Assembly: GCA_029207755.1 (NCBI GenBank)
Contig: JARCOQ010000017.1
Coordinates: 4,290,945 to 4,354,944 of the forward strand
Direction of reading: 5' to 3'
DNA: 64,000 nucleotides
Source of the DNA: Chamaea fasciata
Taxonomy: Eukaryota > Chordata > Aves > Passeriformes > Sylviidae
Numbering within the stretch: position 1 is the first letter of the stretch; the number at the start of each line of letters is the position of its first letter. This document shows positions 52,607-62,465 of this stretch, piece after piece. The notes below the pieces were generated by a model, which had not been told where the DNA came from, searched no databases, and saw nothing but the letters and a program-made list of their open reading frames with translations. Made by a program: the position numbers and the translations under genes.

Positions 52607-55600
52607 GAATAGAACTGTTAATTGTTTTGCACGGGTCAGTTTTGTTTTACAATGTTTTACAAAGAGTTGCATTAGTATAAGGTGTGTTACCTCACCTAAG
52701 GTGAAAGAGACATAGAATTGGGAGTTTCAAATTGATTTTAATATAGCCATTGCTGGCATGCTGCCACTAATGCCTGCACAGCTCAGTGAGGAGACCACAG
52801 TGTGCCTCCTAATTGCAGGTCAGGCTGCACCAAAGCTGGCCTCCCTTGGTCAGTGTAATTAAGTGAGCAGGAAGGGTTTGCACAGGGTCTTGTTTTCCTC
52901 AGTGCCATCCACATGACCAGCTGGGAAGAAGAATCCCTTGGATCCACAGTGTGCGGATGAGTAGGCAGTGTAAAAGAGAGAAGGTTCAAATCCCTTGGCA
53001 TTGCAGCCTGTCTGGCAGGACTGAAAATGTGATTTCAAAGGAGCTGTTTGACCAGGGAGATGGCTGTGTCACCCCCACACTGGGAGCAGGGATGCAATCA
53101 GCTTGGACTGAAGCACAGCCTGTTTGGTCTTTTCTTGTGGATTTTTTCTTCGAGTCACCTTCTCCTCTGTGATTCATCATTTTGTCTTTAGATTTTGTAC
53201 TGCAGCCAGATCAGAGGCAATCCAGAATGTTGAGCTGTGCCCAACTATTCATGTAGTTCCAGTTGCTGTTACTTAAAAAAATTACATAAATGTACAAACC
53301 CTGGCTTTTACTATTAGTTATTTTACTTCTGTGGTTGTGGTCTTCCTACTTAGAAGCATCCTTTGTTTCTTCTGTTGGTTTCCATCAAGATCTGGTAGAA
53401 GTCTTTCTTTTCCTGATCATTAATTTCTCCATAGCTCTGATTTACATTTCTCTTCACTGTTCAGTTTCATCTCGTCCCCTCTTCCCCACACATCCTTAAA
53501 AATCCCAAATGCAATTAATCTGAAGGCATTTCTCATTCATCTAATTTTTGAACTGCTGTCCCAAACACATAACTGGCCATTATCTGTCAAACTAGAATCA
53601 TCATTATTTCCTGTTGTGTCCTTTGTTACTACTTGTGACTAAACCCAAATTAGCAATAATGACTCTAAACCACTGGTCACCCAGCCGTCTCCTACCTGAA
53701 AATCAAGACTCACCAGATCATACAGAAGAAACCCACAGTTAGGTCTGCACACTGTATTAATTTAATTTCTTCTTGTTTATCACACCTTTTTATAAAACCA
53801 CTTTTTATACTTGGCATCTGGGCCACAACTATTTACTCGAGTTCAGTGAAATATTTGCTTGTCAGAGAATTAAACGGGTTAAGCCAGCGGGAATATTTCC
53901 CAGATAAGGAATTCAGATATCAGCCCTAAGCTAGGAAGGCAAAAGCCTCTTGAGACTCTGTTTTCTCACCTCCTGTCCATTTAATTTGTTATTCCCATGC
54001 TTTCACGTACTTGATGGCTGCTTGACAATTTTATTGTATGTTGTAGAGTCCCCCCAGTGATCACACCTCCCTCTCCCTGGCTCCCTCTCCGTGGTCACAC
54101 AGCTCACATCCCATACTCGTCTCCACCACTAAGGGTTCCATTGTCCCCTTGGTGTGGATGTGCAACTCCCACGGCTGTCAGTAGGAATTGCACGTGTGCA
54201 TCGAGAGGGGAAAATCCCTGGTGTGCTCTGCGCTCCTCGTTATCCTGGCACAGTCAGTTCTGTGGATGTCTCGTCCATGAGCCTTTTATTCTCTTCAGTG
54301 TTGTGCACTACAGCAAGTTGCCTCCCAGGATCAGCAGTTTTGCTCTTGAGGTGTTTAGCGAGTTGATTTACTGTGCATGTGTACACTCTGAAATGTCTTC
54401 ATCCTGCCAACCCCACATCTTGTAGCATTCCTGTGTTAGATGGTGGAGCTTCCTATTTCCTTTTTGTGCCAGAGCACCAACTCCTAACCAGTCTCCCAGC
54501 AGACTCCAAGTGAAGCAAACCCTCCCAAATAACATATGTTCAGGCCCAGCTCAGGCCTGCAATCTGAAAGTTTGGGGGAAAAAAAATCAGTAGGTACAAA
54601 AATGTAAATGGAATATTTTTAATTTTTCTTAAAGATCTGAAGGAAGACATTTTATAAGCACTTCATGTGAAGTGCTGCTAAACAAGGAGATAGTTCAAAT
54701 AGTAGCTAATCAGTTAGAAAACCTGTAATTCCTTCCAAAATTAATTGGAGTGTCAAGAGTTGAAGGAAAGTAGTAGAGGGAAAGCATCCACGCACGTGAA
54801 CTAGAGATTTCCACTGTCTGAACATGGACCTGGATTCTCCTCTGCTCCTTCTGGAAACACCTCAGTTTGGGAGGCACCTGCTGCTTCACAGCGGCCACTG
54901 TCACTGAAAACACAACCGAGAATTCAACTCCATTTGCAGCCTCATTCCTTGAGCACAGAGCTTGTTACCGCCGCTTAGAAAAGTGGGATGGCAAACTAGT
55001 TTGGGAAAAAAATCAATTTGCCATCAGATTAGAAATCAACTGTAAACATGTTGAAGAATTCTATTTTTTTTTTTTTTCACTACTGCTCTGCCTTTTCTTC
55101 GCAATCTGTTGTGGTGTCAGACTTATTTTGATAATGCTTGTAGAACTTGTCATATTAACAAAGTTATCAGGCAGAGCGAGCAGTTGCACAGCAACAGCTG
55201 TAGTCCAGCAAGAGTCAAAATAACTGGCTACAGGTATTCCAAAAAGAACATCGACACTGTAGCTGCCCAAATCCAAAATATCCTCAGTAGTCTACAGGGT
55301 ACTTGTAGTTTTATTTAAATAGCAAGTGCCCTTAAACCTGGAACAATCTGCTCCAAACTGTGAAACTGAGGGAAAAGATAAAAGGGAAAAAAAAGATTTT
55401 TAAGATATATATATATATGGATTTATCTTTGCTGTGATAGTGTCACTCAATTATTTCTGCCTCTGTGGAAGTTCTTAATAAAAAAGGGTCTACATTAAAT
55501 TCAATATAATGATGGCATTTATTTCATGTTATATAACAAACTCAGAAACACTTGTTTAAAAACAAAATACACCCCATAATCCACTAAGACTGTAAATTGG

Positions 55601-56540
55601 TGGGGTTGGAACAGTCTTTTCATTATTCTTGTCCACAGGGCTCAATACAATGAGCCCTCAGTTCTTCACTAACGTCTCTAGGTGTTAACACAATGCTATT
55701 AAATCTACTCAATAGCCAAAGATGCAGTCAGTGGATTTATGCGTCTCATTCCTTGGGAAACGTGCAAATCCAACAGAATAGTTTAATGGCCGGATTTTTC
55801 AGCTGCAATGTCTGATTTTGCACGTACATCAGATAATATGCATCTATTTATGCAAATTGCTGCCGGATTTATAAGCACAAAACACTCGTGCCTGGGAATT
55901 CCTATTTGTGGCATTGAGCTGGAGAAGAAAAGGATGGGATTTGGGTGCCACGGTCCTGCAGTAGGGAAAGAGCAGGAGCCACACTCTGCTCAAAACCGCT
56001 GCTTTCAGTTTTCTGGGAGACTGACTGAAGTTTCACTTTCTGCCCCTGCGTTGATCTGCCTTTATTTTTACACCAGAAATTTGCTAGTTTAGTGGAGTTA
56101 GCTTCAGCTGCTGCTGATGTGGATGTGGATTAGGCCTGACAAGCCTATTTTCCTCTAAAAAAAGCAGGGCCAGGCTCAGACTGGTTCACAGATACGGCTG
56201 AGGAGGCAATCCTGGCACTGCTCATTTCTCTACTCTGTCCTGAGTTTTTCACCTCTGAATATATCAGTTTTTTTCCTTCCCAGTATGTAATTTTTTGTAG
56301 ATTTGCTACTTCTCCCTCACGCCACCTTTCCCTCACAGCCTGGGCTCTGCTCTCCTCACATGATACACTCATGAAGCCCTGGACATAGATCTTTCCTGTG
56401 AACACACTTATTTTTCCTCATGGGATACACTTGGTTTTCACCTGAGCATGTTAGCTTTTAGCCCACTGAGCACATCTTTCCAGGGCTGTGTTAATTTTCC
56501 CCTGGATATGCTGCTTGTTCCCTTGTGAGCGCATGTAAAG

Positions 56541-56745
56541 AGGGCTAAAGGAAATGACCTTAAATTGACACAGGGGAGGTTGAGATTCTATGCCAGAAAA
56601 AGTTTTCACTGTTATGGTGGTCAGGCATTGGAACAATAGCCCAGGGAGGTGGTGGAATCACCATCTCTGGAAGTGTTTCAGAGGTGTCTGATCTGGTGCT
56701 CGGTGCTGTTTTGGGGGTTGATGGCTGGACTTGATGCCCAGGGAA
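56541..56745 (+). mobile_element. CR1 LINE 3' fragment (forward half)
   Basis: Forward CR1 3' region, diverged: GGGGAGGTTGAGATT, then GGTCAGGCATTGGAACA, CCAGGGAGGTGGTGGAATCACCATCTCTGG, GGTTGATGGCTGGACTTGATG. It lacks the expected last segment and tail, which is replaced by the opposite-strand fragment that follows. Confidence 0.8.
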
Positions 56746-56797
56746 TCACTGAATCTTATCTGGAAGGGGCACTGAAGATCTTCAAATCCAACTCTTA
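56746..56797 (-). mobile_element. CR1 LINE extreme 3' end, opposite orientation
   Basis: AATCACTGAATC followed by GGAAGGGGCACTGAAGATCTTCAAATCCAAC reads like the reverse complement of a CR1 tail. It abuts the forward fragment, so the two 3' ends face each other. It is short and diverged; a chance resemblance is possible. Confidence 0.5.
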
Positions 56798-57069
56798 AGG
56801 GAACGGCGGTGATCAGCCCACAACCTTGGCATCATCAGCCCCGTGCTCTGACCAGCCCTAAAGACGTGAGCCCTGATGGCTCCATGATCTCCCTCCATCA
56901 TCTCTGCATGCCCTGGTTGCTTTGGGGTTCCTTCCCACAAGCACAGCAGCTCTTCGAGACAATTTGGACATGTAGGTTTCTTCTTTGGACAGACAAGGCT
57001 CCCGTGGGTCATGGAGCTTGGCAGGGCACTGAGAGAGGAAGTGGAAGCACAACTGAAACCATCTCTCCC

Positions 57070-57107
57070 TCCACCACCATCACCATCATCATCATCATCA
57101 CCACCAT
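57070..57107. repeat. Short (CAC/CAT)n repeat
   Basis: A 38-bp array of the same CAC/CAT triplet type as the large array 450 bp downstream. The two are separated by the LTR-like element at 57125-57533. Confidence 0.85.
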
Positions 57108-57124
57108 TGATACCTTGGGAAGGC

Positions 57125-57533
57125 TGACCTGAAACAGAGACCGGACAGAGCTAGAGAATAAAGTAGATATTTATTGAAAGGCCTCTAGGATCCACCTTGG
57201 GAAGGACAAGAGCCTGGCCAGGACTACACCCAAGGTGGACCCAAAATGGTCACAAAATGGATGACTGGTCACGAGGTCTTACACTTTCATAAGTTTTGGT
57301 CCATTTGCATATTGGGGTTTAGTTGTCCAATTGCAGCTTCAAGTTCTGAGGTCCCATCCTTCTTGTTTTCTCTCTTCAGCCCACCGTTGTTTGTGCTTTT
57401 GGGCCTGAAAATTGTCCTTGGTCTTCTGGGGGAAAAGGATTTGTTTTGTCTCCCTGCTCTGTGAAGAGAGCTCACCAGCACTTAATATGAGGCTCAGATC
57501 TACACCCCTAGGCAGCCCAGAATCTGAAAAACA
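57125..57533 (-). mobile_element. LTR-like dispersed element, copy B (upstream of CDH4)
   Basis: Shares a colinear set of blocks with 17812-18120: an AAACAGAG...GACAGA start, then TTTATTGA, a CTACACCCAA block, TTTGGTCCATTTGCATATTG, then CCAATT.CAGCTTCA. I recall similar sequence in passerine endogenous retrovirus LTRs. TTTATT near the left end reads AATAAA on the minus strand, so the LTR probably lies on minus. The proposed ends TG (57125) and CA (57533) are tentative; the flanks GAAGGC and GAAAGC resemble an imperfect 6-bp target duplication, but are offset by one base. No viral gene is present. Confidence 0.6.
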
Positions 57534-57551
57534 TGAAAGCTGAAACTCAAG

Positions 57552-57895
57552 ACATCATCACCATCACCACCACTACAACCAGCACCATCATCACCACCAT
57601 CACCATCATCACCATCACCAACATCACCATCACCAACATCACCATCACCACCACCATCATCACCACCATCACCACCATCACCACCATCACCACCATCACC
57701 ACCATCACCATCATCACCATCACCACCACCACCATCACCACCATCACCATCATCACCACCATCACCAACATCGCCATCACCAACATCACCACCACCACCA
57801 TCACCACCAGCACCATCATCACCACCATCACCATCACCACCAGCACCATCATCACCACCATCACCACCACCACCATCATCACCATCACCTCCATC
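57552..57895. repeat. (CAC/CAT)n trinucleotide repeat, 344 bp, next to the CDH4 promoter
   Basis: Almost uninterrupted mixture of CAC, CAT and occasional AAC/CAG triplets. It ends where the CpG island begins, about 180 bp before the CDH4 start codon. It produces long artificial open frames on both strands (Thr/Ile-rich on +, Gly/Asp-rich or Val/Met-rich on -), which should not be annotated as proteins. Confidence 0.95.
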
Positions 57896-57964
57896 CCCCG
57901 CGCTCCCGCTCCCCCCGCGGCGGGGCGGCGCCTGTCGCTTTAAGCGGCGCGTGCCCGCGCGCGC

Positions 57965-57974
57965 GGGGCGGGGC
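57965..57974 (+). promoter_or_regulatory. GC box (Sp1/KLF-type) upstream of CDH4
   Basis: GGGGCGGGGC is a consensus GC box about 100 bp before the CDH4 start codon, inside the CpG island. It suits a TATA-less promoter. Binding is inferred, not shown. Confidence 0.5.
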
Positions 57975-58000
57975 GCGGCGGCGGCGCGCGGCGGGCGCTT

Positions 58001-58006
58001 CACCTG
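58001..58006 (+). promoter_or_regulatory. E2-type E-box CACCTG upstream of CDH4
   Basis: CACCTG lies 70 bp upstream of the start codon. In the E-cadherin promoter, boxes of this type are bound by Snail/ZEB repressors (established for CDH1). Whether this one acts on CDH4 is inference; a 6-bp match occurs easily by chance. Confidence 0.3.
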
Positions 58007-58075
58007 CAGCCCGGAGCGGCTGCGGGACCCGGCCGGCTCCGCTGTGCGCTCCGCACCGCTCCGCCCGCCGCCGAC

Positions 58076-58141
58076 ATGAGGGCCGGCCCGAGGCGGCGGC
58101 TGCTGCTGCTGCTCCTCCTGCCCGTCTGGGGCTCGGCGGCG
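58076..58141 (+). CDS. CDH4: CDH4 exon 1: start codon and signal peptide of R-cadherin
   Basis: This exon encodes 22 residues: a short basic n-region (RAGPRRR), a run of seven leucines as hydrophobic core, then PVWGSAA, which is a good signal-peptidase end. It stops at a consensus donor, GCG|GTAAGT, with GT at 58142-58143, in phase 0. R-cadherin is a calcium-dependent homophilic cell adhesion molecule; the signal peptide directs it to the secretory pathway. The identity comes mainly from exon 2, which joins in frame and restores the AHN...DLT start of the CDH4 prodomain. The ATG has G at -3 and lies in a CpG island; it is chosen because it directly precedes the leucine core. Classical cadherins typically carry the signal peptide on their own first exon, as here. 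The 5' UTR and transcription start are not determined. Confidence 0.88.
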
Positions 58142-60172
58142 GTAAGTGGGGCGCCCCGGGGAAGCGGGGCGAGGAGCCATCCCCGCCGCGGCTCCTCCGC
58201 GCCCGCCGCGGCAACTTCGGGCTCCGGGGTTGTGATGATGATAGTGGTGGGTGCGCGGCGCTCCTGCCGCTGCCGCTCCGCCGGTTCGCCTTCCCCCCCC
58301 CCCCTCCCCCTTTTTAAAAAATCGAATGGTCGCTGTGCAGTTTTTAATTGTTCTATTTTTCTTCTGAGCCGCCGCGGTGCCGGCGCAAGTTGCCCTCCGA
58401 GCTGCGCCTCGCCGGAGAAACTTCGGGGGCAGCGGCGCGTCCCGGCGCGGAGCCGCTCCGAGCCCCGCGGAGCCCCCGCGGCCGCTCCGCGCCGAGCCCC
58501 GCTCCGCCCGCGCCGCGCTGCAGCCGCTAACTTTTATTTTTACAAGCCCGCAAACCCACCGAGCGGGCCCGGATCGTGATGGCAGGGTGATGCTGTGAAA
58601 AGTTTGGGATTTTTTAGGGTTTTATTCCCACGCCCCCTGAAATTGAATGATTTCTGTAGAGCATCAACAAGCGCCTGAACGCGTGGCTGCAGTGTTACAG
58701 AGCGAGCCGGGCGGCTGCTGGGTTTCGGGCTGGGCTGGCTGCGGGAACAAGAGCCGCTTATTTTTCTGCCTCGATCGCCCGGTGCCAAGTTGAATCCGTG
58801 AGGATGTCCCGAGCCTTGTGGAGGCTGCTGAGTGCTCAGGAATAGCCCCGATGCGCTCTGATCTAGCGAGCACCGCTCTGATAATGGGGCGATTTCAGAT
58901 CCAAAGCCCGCTATCCTCGGTGAGACCCTTTGAAACGTTTCCTAATGGCTTGCCAGCCGCGGTCAGAGTCCAACGGAGCCGCCGCTTCCTTGCGCTTCCC
59001 ATGCAGTAGCTGGCATCCGTCTGCCCAGCGTGATTTTAAGCCGAGTACGTTGGCTTGTGTTCCGCTTACTAAGCGCATCCGAAAGGACCCTTCTCTCCTC
59101 TTCCCTTCTGCCTCTCTAATGCATCGCTGTCTGCATGCGGGAGTGTTTGGGGGGCCCGGGGGGCTGCGATGCTCCCCCGGGGAGGCAGGTGCACGCCCGG
59201 AGTTGCACTTTGCCGGGGAAGCGCCGCTCCCGGTCCCCCGGCTTCAGCCGGCGCTGCCGGGTCTGGAGGCGGCGGAGGTGCCGCCAGCATCGCTAAGCGA
59301 TGCTCTGGCTGGCTCTGCCGACAGCCCGGGCGCGTTAGAAATCCCCTGCCACCAGCACTTGTTAGTGCGTAAATCACCTGGCACTCGCTCCGCATAAATC
59401 ACGGGCTTGTGTGCTGTCAGCGAGTTCCTTTGGAGCTGGGGTCTGGGACCTTCCCTGCCGGGGAATCCTGAGGAGCCTGGGCTGCTGTTGACTGGACTGT
59501 CCTGTCCCTGTGGCGGGGGCTGGATCCTCTGCTCAGTCGAAACTTGGAGCTGAGTATTTCGTTGGCTGCTTCCCTCTGGGTGCTGGCATGCTGTGCCCGA
59601 TTCTGTGCATAGTTCCATTTTTAATTGGGATCCCCTCTGTCCCTTCCCACCGCTGGGGCAAGAGCAGAACCTGGAGGGTCCCAGAGGCAGCAGCAGGCAG
59701 AGCCTGGGATGCTGCTGCAGGAGTGAAGGGGAAGGAAGGGTGTCCTCACCTGGTGGCAGGCTCCTGTGTTTCTCCCCCTGCCATGCTGGGGTCTGCCCGG
59801 TTTCTCAGTAGCAAACCTCGGTGGTTTGGATGTTGCAGCATCAGGCCTTTGCGTGTCTCCAGTTCGAGCACAGCGCCTTGATGAATTGCTGCTCTTTGTT
59901 TCCTCCCCTCTCTGACAGTGCCCAGTATTCCAGTCTTCCTACAAACAATGCTCTCTTGTAGTCAGGCAACTATTGCTGGCCCATTTTATTTTTTTGCAGC
60001 TACAGTATGGATCCACTCCAGCAGATAGGCACTCTTAACACAAGCAACTTCTACTTGCACACTGCTTCACTGTTCAGGTTTGCTCATGCCTAAACATGCC
60101 ATCGCTGGGTGCAAAGCTTTTTCCCAAATGACAGAAGTCATGGTGAGCATTTTCCTTGTTTTGCTTTTGCAG
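58142..60172 (+). other. CDH4: CDH4 intron 1
   Basis: This 2,031-bp intron has a GTAAGT donor and a TTTTGCAG acceptor. The first 1.2 kb is still CpG-rich, with a poly-C tract at about 58293-58309; the last 0.7 kb is ordinary sequence. Open frames here are GC-rich shadows with no recognisable protein. The intron is short compared with the following one, as is usual for classical cadherins. Confidence 0.8.
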
Positions 60173-60284
60173 GCACACAATGGGGATCTTACAGTTAGAC
60201 CCACATGCAAGCCTGGCTTCTCAGAACAAGACTACACAGCATTCATCTCCCAGAACATCATGGAAGGGCAGAAGTTGCTCAAAG
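60173..60284 (+). CDS. CDH4: CDH4 exon 2: start of the R-cadherin prodomain
   Basis: The exon is 112 nt (37 codons plus one base, so it ends in phase 1). It follows a pyrimidine-rich acceptor ending TTTTGCAG at 60172 and ends at AAAG|GTAAGT with GT at 60285-60286. The translation begins [20 protein letters not shown] and ends with GQKLLK. This matches the N-terminus of the mature human R-cadherin precursor as I recall it (AHNEDL, TCK.GFSE.DYTA, ISQNI.EG.KLL), and is clearly closer to CDH4 than to N-cadherin, whose equivalent stretch is CKTGFPEDVYSA. The segment belongs to the cadherin prodomain, which is removed by furin-type proteases before adhesion; the cysteine is the conserved prodomain one. 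The trailing G is expected to complete a valine codon in exon 3, which is not in this window. The remaining ectodomain, membrane and catenin-binding parts are all outside. Confidence 0.93.
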
Positions 60285-62009
60285 GTAAGTGGAATGAAAA
60301 GCTTAATAGCTTCTGCAATAACTGTATTTTCAGGAGGTGAAAGGAGGCTTAAAGATGCTGGTTTTGATGGTGAAATTGTCTGCAGAATTATGTTTGTAGG
60401 AGGATGAAGCACTAAGTGGTTTACCTGAGCACAGTTTTGAATACAGATGAATCATCCCAGGTCCGCGGGCTGTCTGCTTCAGGTGGATTGTTTGTTACGT
60501 TGTGCGAGGTCATCACTTCACTCTTGAGTCTCCCACTCCCACCCTGTCTGAAGGAACTCTGCATCTGATATTTTAGAGAGTATTTTTATGTATGAAATTC
60601 AAAGATCCCTAAATTATCTCTGCTTTGAAATGGATGATAAAGCAGACGTTGTTGTTGGAAATGTGGTAAACAAGCCTACAGACATTCTGTTCACAAATGT
60701 GGCATTCATTTTCATTACTGCCCCACTGACAACATGAAAACACAGGCGAAAAGAAACTACCAATTAGCTTTATAGTAATTGCAGGATTATAACCACTTTT
60801 GTGATGGTAAACTCTAAGATGTCTTCGTAATCCAAATAACAGTAGATTATCCTGTGTATTGATCGATCTCCTTTTCAAGTTAATAATAATTAAACTCTAT
60901 AATATTTGCATGGCACAGAAAAATACTTTATTCCAAGAGAATTTTTGAAGATCGGAATCCCATCCGACCCCCCAGCAATCCAGGAAGTTGGGGAGCACAT
61001 CAGGACTTGATGCTCTACTCAAGGCTTTGTAAACCCTTTACAGTGTTTTCCTGGGTACATTTTGCTCACATGCATGTCTCTCTGCCAGAAAACTGGGATT
61101 TCTGTCTTCCTCCAGAGCAAACACCTGCTCCGTTACTTTGATTTTTCTCAGAAGAGAGGGAGAGTTGTCAGTGTTCTCTCTGGCTTCAGCAGAATCCAAG
61201 ACTGGACATTTTTGCTCTGCAGGAGCTGGCAATCACTTTTGTTTCAGTGCCCAGTTGTCTTAGTGTTGCTGTTCAGGAATTCTCTTGACTGGCCTGGCAT
61301 TAATTAGTAGACCTTGGGGAGTTTATTTTTAGTTTGAAGGGTAACCAAAGAGAGAATTGAAATGGACAAGCTCAAGATTATGCAACCCTAAAGAGACCAA
61401 ATACAATAGTTTACACACTTTGTAGCAATTTTTCCCAAATGTAAAGGCAGCTTTACAGGTCAGTCTGGAAACTGAGTAGATTTCATGCTCTTTTAGCTTT
61501 GCAAATTATTTGATAAAAAATGTTCTCTGAGTACTGTAGAAAGCTGTGTTGTAAATATATTTGCTCAGAAGAGTGGTTTTTTGCAGTTTAGTGCTTGATA
61601 AATTGTGCTGTGTTTATGGAGGTGGACAACAGGGATGGAGCAGAAGGGTCTGTTCAGAGGCATTAGATGGCTGTGACTTTCAAAACAGCACAGTGGCTGT
61701 CATTTCATTTCTGGTTTAACTGATAATTTTTAAATATGAAATTATATTTACACACACTGTCAAGTTGATTTGAATGAAAATATATTTCTATTTGATTTTA
61801 TCCTTTAGGGACCAGTTGTAGCTTTACATTAGTCATGGCAAACCTGCCTCTGATTTAGGGCTGAACTCACCCTGGGGACATTATGTATCCATGCCCCACT
61901 TGTGAGATTCATGTCTTGATAACATTGTCACAGGTTCCATGATTTAAAAGCATTTTCTCAACAAAAGGAGAAAGGAAAAAAAAGTGCAAGTGCTGTGTTT
62001 GCTAATAAG

Positions 62010-62350
62010 TAAACTATCATCTTTGCACCTTTTAATCTACAGTCAAATACATGCTGTTGTTTATCATATGAAGCAAATATATCTAATTAATTTATACAAT
62101 AATGGGCGAGAAAATTCTTCTTCATGCTTGTGTTGTTCTTTATATATACTCTAGCATGTAAAATTGGTAGTTTTCCAGTTTAGGTTTAATTTTACTTCCT
62201 AGCACTTGATGTGTCTGAAGCATAAAATGTTTATCTCTTTTCTTCCATCTGGGTGAAGTATTGTACAATAGTTCAGACCAAAAATGGGTTCAGATTGCTT
62301 ACATTATCATGTTTGATAGATTGACATATGTACTATTTCACACCATCTTA
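62010..62350. promoter_or_regulatory. AT-rich motif-dense block in CDH4 intron 2 (possible enhancer)
   Basis: AT-rich, free of simple repeats, with TAATTAAT at 62084-62091 and several other homeodomain-like cores. Conservation cannot be judged from one sequence, so this is only a candidate. Confidence 0.18.
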
Positions 62351-62442
62351 CCACGCAAAGCTCTGCTGCCAGCTACCACCATCTTATTCATCAGCATTCA
62401 GTAATTCATCTGCAGGCCAAATGGGACTGTTTGCCTGAATTT

Positions 62443-62465
62443 AAAAAAAAAAAAAAAAAAAAAAA
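62443..62465. repeat. A23 homopolymer in CDH4 intron 2
   Basis: Uninterrupted run of 23 A. No AATAAA or gene-like sequence is visible upstream that would make it the tail of a retrocopy. Confidence 0.9.

Larger units (their letters stand above)
50171..56540. other. Non-coding sequence, proximal upstream region of CDH4
   Basis: No coding region recognised. Contains poly-A and A-rich tracts (50.4, 52.6 kb), a pyrimidine tract near 51170-51195 and a short TA repeat at about 55405-55418. Confidence 0.55.
57896..58545 (+). promoter_or_regulatory. CDH4: CpG island and presumed core promoter of CDH4
   Basis: Sequence changes abruptly from CAC/CAT repeat to very GC- and CpG-rich DNA, running through exon 1 into intron 1. 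It contains GC boxes (GGGGCGGGGC at 57965-57974; GGGGCGG near 57922), no clear TATA box (only a weak CTTTAAG near 57938), and an E-box at 58001. This is the usual TATA-less CpG-island promoter arrangement of developmental genes. The exact start site cannot be read from sequence. Promoter assignment is inference from position around the first coding exon. Confidence 0.75.

Noticed and set aside
57500..58180. 226-codon Gly/Asp-rich minus-strand frame and 115- and 136-codon frames beside it
   Set aside because: They are produced by the CAC/CAT triplet repeat, which lacks stops in several frames; no protein family is implied.
58076..58579. Continuous 167-codon frame from the CDH4 start codon
   Set aside because: Reading continues into intron 1 past a consensus GTAAGT donor; exon 2 joined in frame gives the true cadherin N-terminus.
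62443..62465. Poly-A run as the tail of a processed pseudogene
   Set aside because: No polyadenylation signal and no gene-like sequence upstream.
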